Both the position numbers and the translations under genes were made by a program. This document shows, one piece after another, positions 1-5,603 of a stretch of DNA of 7,263 bases. The stretch is from Deltaproteobacteria bacterium (GTDB lineage Bacteria; Myxococcota_A; UBA9160; SMWR01). The notes below the pieces were generated by a model, which was given only the letters and a program-made list of their open reading frames with translations, was not told the origin of the DNA and ran no database searches. Position 1 is the first letter of the stretch, and the number at the start of each line of letters is the position of its first letter. The stretch spans positions 1 to 7,263 of the forward strand of contig JAJDAM010000828.1 of assembly GCA_029261905.1 (NCBI GenBank). The letters are read 5' to 3'.

Positions 1-2237
1 CCGATCAACCCCCGAGGTGTCTGCGAGGCGACCGCTATGCTCAGCGCTGTCGCTTCGACGATGACCGTAGGAATGTCCTTCAAGATCAACGTATTGGTCC
101 GCGAATCCACATTCACCGAACCACGCGGCGACAACAGCTGCCCGATCATTCCCGAGACCTGTTTCACATCTGCGTAGTTGACCGGCTGGAGCTTCACGAT
201 CAGATCCTCGAGCTTCTCCAACGCTCGACGCTCTTGAAGCCGCATCTCCTCTTCTTGAGCGATGACCGTCGAGGGCGCGATCCGCAAGACATTGCCGATT
301 CGCATGAACCCGAGGCCCTTTGTCAGCAACACCACATCGAGTGCCTGGTCCCACGGTACGTCGACCAGTCGGATCGTGACCTTGCCCTTGACCTCGTCAC
401 CGGCGATCACGTTCAGCTCGGACACCTCGGCGATCAGCCGCAAGACGTCGGTAATTTCGACATCCTTGAAGTCCAAAGACACCCGACGACCCGTGTAGAC
501 CTTTCCATCAATCAGGCCGCCCTCTTTGAGCACGTCGATCGATGCACCCGGCTCCTCCGCAGCAGGCATCGCCGCCACGGGGTTGGGGGTATTGGCGCTG
601 GCGAACATCGGATCGTATTCCGCATCGGCCGAGGCCACTGCATCGACCGAAGTCGGATCCATGATGGCCGCCATCGAAGTCGCGACCGGGTCGCTCTCCG
701 CGCCCAGTGCCGGCGGCGCAGCGGCCACTTCACCCGACCGCGGGAAGTCGATCACGATCAACGATCCGCGCCGAGCAATCTCCGGCTTCAAGTTGGCTGC
801 ACGCTGCACGACCAACCGAACCTGCGGCTGATCGAGTTCCGGCTGACCGAACGCCGTAATCAACGACACAGGACCGCCGGACTCCGGCGCAATCCTGATC
901 GCCGCCTCCGGATCGATCTGGCTTCGTTCGAGATTGAGAATGAACGTATCCGGTGTCGGCTCGTAAACGACGTAGTCGAGTACCCGGTCGCCCAGGATGA
1001 CGATCCGATCGCGGTTGGCCTGGGAATCGAATTCGACTCCATAGACGGTCGCAACGGAATCGTTCTGCTCGACCGGTTCGACAGCAACGGCAACCTCGGC
1101 CGGCGAAACCTCCGTCATGACCGTGATCTCGGGGATTTCCGTCACCTCGGTGGCAGCTTCCGTCACGGCCGGAGCCGCGGGCGTGTCATCGACGACAGCG
1201 AATGTCTCCGTCTCGACGAGTGCCATCGGCTCTGCCGGAGTCTGTGCGACCTGTGGTGCCGACCCGGGCATCGCCGTGGCCTGCGCCAGTGCCGCATCGA
1301 TCGAATCGCCTCGCCCCAGCGCGACCATCAAGCCCGCGTCGGCCGGTACGACCCTTCTTCCATCGAACGGATTCTCCGAATCGCCACCATCGATGACGAT
1401 CCGCAGCTTGTCGGCGTGTTGTCCGGCTCGCACCTTGGCGACTTGCGGCGAGCCCACTTCGAGCGAAGCCACATCGTCGGCGAGAACGAGTTCGGGCAAG
1501 TCGATGACCAGACGCGCCGGATTGTCGAGTGTGAACGTCACGACGTTGCCGACCATTCCATCAGCCAGAACCCGAACGAGCGTACCATCCGAAGTCGACT
1601 CAGCGTCTACACCCGTCACCCGTGTCGCCGGCGCAGCCGGGACTGGGGTGAACGCGACAGGTGCGACCTCGTCGGTGCGCGACCAGCCATCATCGACGGT
1701 CACGGCGGCCGATGTATCCGACGCCTCATCCGACGCAGCGGTTGCGCCATTCGAATCCCAGGGATCGTATGCAACCGCATTCGATTCGCCGAGAATCCGA
1801 ATTTCGAGTCCGCCAGCGACCGGCTGGATCTTGTATTCCGCCGCGCTGTCGAGTTCGATCTGGATTCGCGCTGCCTGCTCACCGGCGCCGCCGGTATGCG
1901 GTTCAGCTCGAACCTCGGTCACGAGCCCGTCGTTGACCGTCACGGTCCCAACCGAAGCATCGACACGAACCGAATTGACGTCCACGACTACCCGGTCCGG
2001 ATCGGACTGGGCGAACGCGGTAAACACGGGCTGATACACACCCGAGAGCGTCACTACGGTATCGCTACCATCCCGATCGACCCGGATCTCTGAAATTGTC
2101 TCTACAAGAGACAATGACTCAACCGCGGTGGTCGGAGTGCCTGCACAAGCCATGACTCCCATGGCCCACCCAACAGCACAGAATAGCGTTGCAGCGATCT
2201 GATATCGCCCGCCTCTGTTAGCCAGCATCGAACTCAT
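1..2237 (-). CDS. pilQ: PilQ, type IV pilus secretin (partial, C-terminal pore domain missing)
   Basis: Outer-membrane secretin through which the type IV pilus passes. The minus-strand frame is open from the ATG at 2237 to base 1 (745 codons), with no stop. The N-terminus has a hydrophobic signal (about residues 13-31) ending in VMAC-AG; Cys31 could be a lipoprotein cysteine, though Met at -2 is not typical, so a signal-peptidase I site is equally possible. Three AMIN-like beta domains, which in this family bind peptidoglycan, lie at about 48-150, 206-285 and 397-500. They are separated by low-complexity Ala/Pro/Val/Glu-rich linkers (about 155-203, 315-392 and 501-570). The STN/N0 domain is at about 584-655 (VSLDFKDVEITDVLRLIAE) and N1 begins near 679, with DSRTNTLILKD at 711-721. 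The start overlaps the pilP stop (ATGA), and GGAG lies 9 bases upstream. The secretin domain would lie beyond base 1. The domain order makes PilQ near certain over other secretins. Confidence 0.95.
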   Translation of the reverse strand, partial: MSSMLANRGGRYQIAATLFCAVGWAMGVMACAGTPTTAVESLSLVETISEIRVDRDGSDTVVTLSGVYQPVFTAFAQSDPDRVVVDVNSVRVDASVGTVTVNDGLVTEVRAEPHTGGAGEQAARIQIELDSAAEYKIQPVAGGLEIRILGESNAVAYDPWDSNGATAASDEASDTSAAVTVDDGWSRTDEVAPVAFTPVPAAPATRVTGVDAESTSDGTLVRVLADGMVGNVVTFTLDNPARLVIDLPELVLADDVASLEVGSPQVAKVRAGQHADKLRIVIDGGDSENPFDGRRVVPADAGLMVALGRGDSIDAALAQATAMPGSAPQVAQTPAEPMALVETETFAVVDDTPAAPAVTEAATEVTEIPEITVMTEVSPAEVAVAVEPVEQNDSVATVYGVEFDSQANRDRIVILGDRVLDYVVYEPTPDTFILNLERSQIDPEAAIRIAPESGGPVSLITAFGQPELDQPQVRLVVQRAANLKPEIARRGSLIVIDFPRSGEVAAAPPALGAESDPVATSMAAIMDPTSVDAVASADAEYDPMFASANTPNPVAAMPAAEEPGASIDVLKEGGLIDGKVYTGRRVSLDFKDVEITDVLRLIAEVSELNVIAGDEVKGKVTIRLVDVPWDQALDVVLLTKGLGFMRIGNVLRIAPSTVIAQEEEMRLQERRALEKLEDLIVKLQPVNYADVKQVSGMIGQLLSPRGSVNVDSRTNTLILKDIPTVIVEATALSIAVASQTPRGLI
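2095..2115 (-). repeat. Perfect 8-bp inverted repeat inside the pilQ signal-proximal coding region
   Basis: Arms 2095-2102 (ATTGTCTC) and 2108-2115 (GAGACAAT) flank a 5-base loop. The repeat falls in pilQ codons 41-48, just after the signal sequence. In the mRNA it would form a stable hairpin about 120 bases downstream of the pilQ start. No U-run follows, so it is not an intrinsic terminator. A role in translation pacing or mRNA stability is only a possibility. Confidence 0.5.
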
Positions 2238-2797
2238 CCCCCCTCACTCCGACGAATCCTCATTTCCACGTCCTGCTTCGTCTCGTGGCCCAAGTAATCG
2301 ACATAGGTTTCTTTCACGACGACCAAGTTGTCATCGATCCCGACTACCGTGCCGTCGTTCTTACCCACTCGTGCACCCACACCAATGATGTAACTCTGGC
2401 CGGCTGGATCATGAACGAGGGCGCGAGCGCTCCCGGTCTTCCAAACGACCGCTATCACATCCAACTGACTCAGATCGAACTGCTCGAGCGGTCCACCCAG
2501 TTCAGCACCCTGGTCTTCCCGGTTTTTCCACTCGAACGAACGAAACGGGTCGCGCATCGTTTGCGGGTCGTACTTCATGCTCCCGCTCGATATGAGAAAT
2601 CCATCGGCACCCACATCTGCCTTCGGGGGCGCGACTGCGACCTTCGGAGCAGCTGCCTTTTCCTTCCGTGCCGCAACACGCTTGACGAGCTTTTCTCGCT
2701 CGTTGGCAAAATCGGTTGCGGTCGGCACGTTCTGATCCTGCTGGCAACCCGCCAGCAGTAGGAACACCATCGATACCGCGATCGCTGTGATTCTCAC
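2234..2797 (-). CDS. pilP: PilP, type IV pilus inner-membrane-to-secretin lipoprotein
   Basis: Periplasmic lipoprotein that links the PilN/PilO inner-membrane complex to the N0 domain of PilQ. The protein is 187 residues. It has a lipoprotein signal, with hydrophobic residues 3-16 and lipobox LLAGC with Cys18 as the lipidated residue. Residues 19-20 are Gln-Gln, with no Asp at +2 to force retention in the inner membrane. A charged Lys/Ala/Pro-rich flexible segment (about 33-62) leads to the family motif RDPFRSF (82-88) and the folded beta domain (about 103-182, with SYIIGVGARVGKNDGTVVGI). The start is GTG: the next Met (residue 10) would cut into the signal. A run of six G (2801-2806) lies only a few bases before the GTG, and GGGAG is further upstream. 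The gene lies 44 bases after pilO, the longest gap in the operon, and its stop overlaps the pilQ start. Confidence 0.94.
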   Translation of the reverse strand: MRITAIAVSMVFLLLAGCQQDQNVPTATDFANEREKLVKRVAARKEKAAAPKVAVAPPKADVGADGFLISSGSMKYDPQTMRDPFRSFEWKNREDQGAELGGPLEQFDLSQLDVIAVVWKTGSARALVHDPAGQSYIIGVGARVGKNDGTVVGIDDNLVVVKETYVDYLGHETKQDVEMRIRRSEGG

Positions 2798-2841
2798 GTT
2801 CCCCCCGCTCCCACTTCAGTACGACTGCACAAGGGCACGAG

Positions 2842-3435
2842 CTACGCCCCCGCGCCGACGAATCGGAATGTCGTCGCTGTGCCCGATATGCTGAGTCGTG
2901 TTCCCTCGAGCCGATCGCTGGCAACCTTGGCCCGCAACGCACCCATGTTCACGATGCGTGGCAGCTTCGCCATCAGTTCGAAGAACTTGCCGATCTGGTG
3001 ATACTCGCCTTCGAGCACGAGATCGATCGGGACCTCGGCATAGAAGTCGTAGATGATTTCCTCGTTCCGCTTGAACGATCGGATTTCGACGCCGGCTTTC
3101 TTTCCGAGATTGCTGATGTCGGTCAGCAGGACTTCGAGCTGCTTCTGGTTCGGCAACTGCAGAAGTGCTGTTTTGAGTTTGACCTCGAGTTCCTCGATCT
3201 CGGTCTCGAACGCCCCGATGTTTGCCGCAACAGAACGCACTTCGCTGAGCTTGCGCTGCAGCTCGAGCTCCTGCGCGTGCAACCGGTCGCGTTCTTCCAC
3301 CTGACCTTCGTAGAACCCGAAGTAGTATCCGGTAGCGACCAGGAGTGACAGGCCGATGACGATTCCGGCGCGTGCAGCCTTCGGAAGCTTCCCGATCTGA
3401 TCCAGTTTCTCTTGCACTTCTGCGTTGAGTTCCAT
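2842..3435 (-). CDS. pilO: PilO, type IV pilus inner-membrane alignment protein
   Basis: Bitopic inner-membrane protein that pairs with PilN to hold the cytoplasmic PilM ring and the periplasmic PilP/PilQ parts in register. The protein is 197 residues. A short cytoplasmic N-terminus is followed by one transmembrane helix at about 24-41 (IVIGLSLLVATGYYFGF) and then a heptad-like coiled-coil segment (about 44-93, rich in Glu, Leu and Arg, with EIEELEVKLKTALLQLPNQK). The C-terminal ferredoxin-like domain runs from about 98 to 192, with the family-typical PIDLVLEGEYHQIGKFFELM at about 136-155. ATG start at 3435, preceded by AAGGGA at a normal distance. It follows pilN after 15 bases. Length, topology and gene order all match the PilO family. 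Confidence 0.94.
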   Translation of the reverse strand: MELNAEVQEKLDQIGKLPKAARAGIVIGLSLLVATGYYFGFYEGQVEERDRLHAQELELQRKLSEVRSVAANIGAFETEIEELEVKLKTALLQLPNQKQLEVLLTDISNLGKKAGVEIRSFKRNEEIIYDFYAEVPIDLVLEGEYHQIGKFFELMAKLPRIVNMGALRAKVASDRLEGTRLSISGTATTFRFVGAGA

Positions 3436-3450
3436 GATTGCGTCCCTTCC

Positions 3451-4008
3451 CTAGGCCGCTTTAGCCGATTCGGGGTTCACCAAGACAGCTCGGATCTTGA
3501 AACTGACGAGCCTCAGCGCGCCCTCTTTCAGCTTGGTGTTGTCCAGATCGACGTCCTTGAAATACGGAGACTCGCCGAGGCTGCTGAGGAACAGTGCGAC
3601 CAGGTCATTGTCGAGACTCAGGCCCTCCATCAGGATCTCGCCGTCCTGCGTCGACATCTTTGTCAGCCAGAGCCGCTCCGGTGTTCGATTGGCCAGTTCG
3701 TTCAGCACCTGGACCGGACCACTACGCGCTCGGTCGAGATCTTCGATGACCTTGATCTTCTTCTCGAGCGTGGCCTTCTGTTTCCGGAAGGCAGCCACCT
3801 TCTCGAGCTGCGGCTTGAATTGATCGATGTCGCGCTTCATCTGATCGACGCGCGCGGTCGACATCACGATCTGCTCTGAGATCCGTGAATGAGTGAACGC
3901 AATCGCCGCACCCACCAGAATCAGCATCAGCATCATCTGGGTCAGCAACTGGCGCACTTCTTCTTTGCGTCGCGCCTCTCGAACCGGAAGTAGATTGATG
4001 TTCAGCAT
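3451..4008 (-). CDS. pilN: PilN, type IV pilus inner-membrane protein that docks PilM
   Basis: Inner-membrane partner of PilO. Its short cytoplasmic tail carries the NINLLP motif (residues 3-8), which in this family inserts into a groove of PilM. The protein is 185 residues. A basic stretch (EARRKEEVR) follows the motif, then a single transmembrane helix at about 20-39 containing four Met, then a coiled coil (about 50-92, QMKRDIDQFKPQLEKVAAFR) and a small periplasmic alpha/beta domain with LWLTKMSTQDGEILMEGLSL at about 118-137. The ATG at 4008 shares one base with the pilM stop (TAATG), and GGAG lies 5 bases upstream, so translation of pilM and pilN is probably coupled. No odd features were seen. 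Confidence 0.95.
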   Translation of the reverse strand: MLNINLLPVREARRKEEVRQLLTQMMLMLILVGAAIAFTHSRISEQIVMSTARVDQMKRDIDQFKPQLEKVAAFRKQKATLEKKIKVIEDLDRARSGPVQVLNELANRTPERLWLTKMSTQDGEILMEGLSLDNDLVALFLSSLGESPYFKDVDLDNTKLKEGALRLVSFKIRAVLVNPESAKAA

Positions 4009-5087
4009 TAGATCTCCACTCGCCGCATCGCTAGGCCAATTCCCACACCCAAGGTCGGGGCCACGTCCTCGAGCATCTCGAGGTCGAGCTTCGAACTCGG
4101 CATTATTCGCGCCAGCGGGTTGAGGGTCTCTACGGTCAGACCCGTTCGCTCCCTGAAGGCAGCCTCGAACCCGACGACCTTTGCCCCGCCACCCGAAAGA
4201 ATCACTCTCTCGATCCGACTGTCGGCAGTGGTGGCAGCAAAGAAATCGAGCGACCGGCTGATCTCGCCGATCACCGTGTCGGTGACCGTTCGCATGGCCT
4301 CGTCCACTTCGGCCGGCACGACGGCCTTGTCTCCGTCTGAGTCGGCCTCACCGAGTTTGATCCGCTCGGCCTCGTCGAAGCTGATCGAGAGCGCCTTTTG
4401 GATCTCCTCGGTGTACTGGTTGCCCGCGGTCGTGATGTCTCGAGTGAAGGCCGGAACGCCCTCGGAGACGATATTGATGTTGACGACCTGGGCTCCGATA
4501 TAGACCAGGGCCACGACTTCGTCGGGACGAACGTCGTAGTTCGCTTCGAACGTGTTCTCGACCGCAAACGATGCGACATCGATCGTTGCCGGAATCAGCC
4601 CTGCTTCCGTGATGACCTGGACGTAGTCGTCGATCAAATCCTTCTTCGCCGCGACGAGAAGCACGTCCATCTGGCCTTCCGTTCCGGCCGACTCCATGAT
4701 CTGAAAATCGAGATTGACTTCATTGACGTCGAAGGGAATGTATTGCTCCGCCTCCCAGCGGATCTGTTCCTCGAGCTCGTCGCGCGTCATCATTGGCAAG
4801 CTGACTTTCTTCACGATGACCGAGTGCCCACAGACGGCTGCAGCAACGTGCTTCGACTTGATCTTCCCAGTCTCGATGGCTTCGCGAATGGCATCGGCGA
4901 TGGCACCCGAGTTCAGGAACGCACCCTGGACGATCGCTTCTGCGGGAAGCTTGGAGATGCCGAGATGCGACAACTCGAATTCCCGGTGCTTTCCTTTGGA
5001 GGTCAACTCGACCGCCTTTACCGTGGACGATCCGATGTCGAGACCCACCATCGATTTCTTGGAACCTAGACTCAGCGAAAAATTCAC
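4008..5087 (-). CDS. pilM: PilM, actin-like ATP-binding protein of the type IV pilus alignment complex
   Basis: Cytoplasmic actin/FtsA-fold protein that binds the PilN tail and forms the inner ring beneath the pilus machine. The protein is 359 residues, normal for the family. The first phosphate-binding loop is GLDIGSSTVKAVEL (15-28). The conserved EEQIRWEAEQYIPFDV stretch is at 106-121. The second phosphate loop is at about 197-206 (IGAQVVNINI), with Ala-Gln where a small polar residue is more usual. The adenosine-site motif LSGGGAKVVGF is at 297-307. The start is GTG at 5087, overlapping the stop of the HTH gene (GTGA). A near-perfect Shine-Dalgarno AGGAGGT ends 9 bases upstream, the best in the operon. 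All main nucleotide-site motifs are present, so the protein is expected to be functional. Confidence 0.96.
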   Translation of the reverse strand: MNFSLSLGSKKSMVGLDIGSSTVKAVELTSKGKHREFELSHLGISKLPAEAIVQGAFLNSGAIADAIREAIETGKIKSKHVAAAVCGHSVIVKKVSLPMMTRDELEEQIRWEAEQYIPFDVNEVNLDFQIMESAGTEGQMDVLLVAAKKDLIDDYVQVITEAGLIPATIDVASFAVENTFEANYDVRPDEVVALVYIGAQVVNINIVSEGVPAFTRDITTAGNQYTEEIQKALSISFDEAERIKLGEADSDGDKAVVPAEVDEAMRTVTDTVIGEISRSLDFFAATTADSRIERVILSGGGAKVVGFEAAFRERTGLTVETLNPLARIMPSSKLDLEMLEDVAPTLGVGIGLAMRRVEI

Positions 5088-5356
5088 GATCGACTGACCT
5101 CCTCGATGCTGCGAGAGTCGTCCGTATCAACGGTCTGTCGCGGGGGGGACGCTTGGGGCACCAGACCAAACACCCGATCCTTGTCGGTAACACCCATTCC
5201 CAGGGCGATCAGGATTTTCCGTTTGGTGTCTAGCCGGCAAGGCCTTCCAGACTCGACGCGATCAATGGTGAGAGTCGAGACTCCCGCCCTACGCGCGAGT
5301 TCAGCCTTGCTCATCATGAGCGACTCGCGAAATCTCTGGACGTTGTTGCTAGGCAC
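5084..5356 (-). CDS. Small Xre/Cro-type helix-turn-helix protein heading the pil operon
   Basis: Probable DNA-binding regulator of 90 residues. An Xre-type HTH fold is seen in about the first 60 residues: RFRESLMMSKAELARRAG, then VSTLTIDRVESG (turn and recognition helix), then the closing helix with KRKILIALGMG. The tail after about residue 65 is polar and probably disordered. The start chosen is GTG 5356, because a purine-rich run (GGGGGGGA, 5361-5368) sits 4 bases upstream and the protein then begins right before the HTH. A longer reading from GTG 5386 would add ten residues with no obvious site. The gene overlaps pilM by four bases (GTGA) and is first in the pil operon, so it may control its own operon, perhaps through the dyad at 5404-5436. 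No effector domain is present. The family call is firm; the target and role are inferred. Confidence 0.85.
   Translation of the reverse strand: MPSNNVQRFRESLMMSKAELARRAGVSTLTIDRVESGRPCRLDTKRKILIALGMGVTDKDRVFGLVPQASPPRQTVDTDDSRSIEEVSRS
5097..5103 (-). promoter_or_regulatory. Strong ribosome binding site for pilM
   Basis: AGGAGGT on the minus strand lies inside the last codons of the upstream HTH gene, 9 bases before the pilM GTG start. It settles GTG 5087 as the start, since the downstream ATG codons have no comparable site. The overlap suggests that pilM translation is coupled to that of the HTH gene or boosted independently. Confidence 0.75.
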
Positions 5357-5403
5357 CGAATCCCCCCCAAAAGCCCGCGTTCGCACCCATGCTGCGTAGT
5401 GCT

Positions 5404-5436
5404 CGCAGGCCGAACGTTCCTCAGTATCGGCCTGCG
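5404..5436. promoter_or_regulatory. Perfect 10-bp dyad, candidate operator or leader hairpin
   Basis: CGCAGGCCGA (5404-5413) and its exact reverse complement (5427-5436) are separated by 13 bases. The arm centres are about 23 bp apart, close to two helical turns. It lies some 48 bp upstream of the HTH gene start and about 170 bp from the divergent regulator. It could be a site for a dimeric DNA-binding protein, such as the adjacent HTH protein, or an RNA hairpin in the pil operon leader. No T-run follows on either strand, so it is not a terminator. Confidence 0.45.
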
Positions 5437-5590
5437 GTTACAGGGACTTGAGATAACCGGCGTCCGCCCGGTGGTGTCTTGGATCACATTCGTGCACCGG
5501 TAGTTCTCCGGCAAAAGGGCCGACTGAAAGGCGGAATACCCGACGAAAACGGGCCGCTGTCGGGCGCTCAGGATGGCGATCGAAACATCC
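5435..5590. repeat. Cluster of short inverted repeats in the divergent intergenic region
   Basis: Besides the 10-bp dyad, this stretch has CGGTTA/TAACCG (5435-5440 / 5454-5459), CCGGTG/CACCGG (5468-5473 / 5495-5500), CCCGAC/GTCGGG (5539-5544 / 5559-5564) and GGATG/CATCC (5571-5575 / 5586-5590). The first shares two bases with the arm of the 10-bp dyad. In GC-rich DNA such 5-6 bp matches can be chance. The region must hold the promoters for the pil operon (minus) and the divergent regulator (plus). I found no convincing -35/-10 pair and no GG-N10-GC sigma-54 site. Confidence 0.3.
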
Positions 5591-5603
5591 GATAGTGATT
5601 TCG

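Noticed and set aside
234..2093. Very long plus-strand open frame (619 codons) opposite pilQ, with a further 305-codon frame at 1117-2034
   Set aside because: The products are extremely Arg/His/Asp-rich or Ser/Thr/Ala-rich with no recognisable domain, and the minus strand carries a clear PilQ. Long antisense frames are common in GC-rich genes with biased third positions.
5390..5600. Possible c-di-GMP (GEMM) riboswitch in the leader of the pil operon
   Set aside because: Such riboswitches do occur upstream of pilus genes in some Deltaproteobacteria, but the conserved core (GCACAGGGCAAACC-like) is not present on the minus strand here.
5387..5603. Sigma-54 promoter for either divergent gene
   Set aside because: I looked for TGGCAC-N5-TTGC with the GG and GC ten bases apart and found only matches with wrong spacing.
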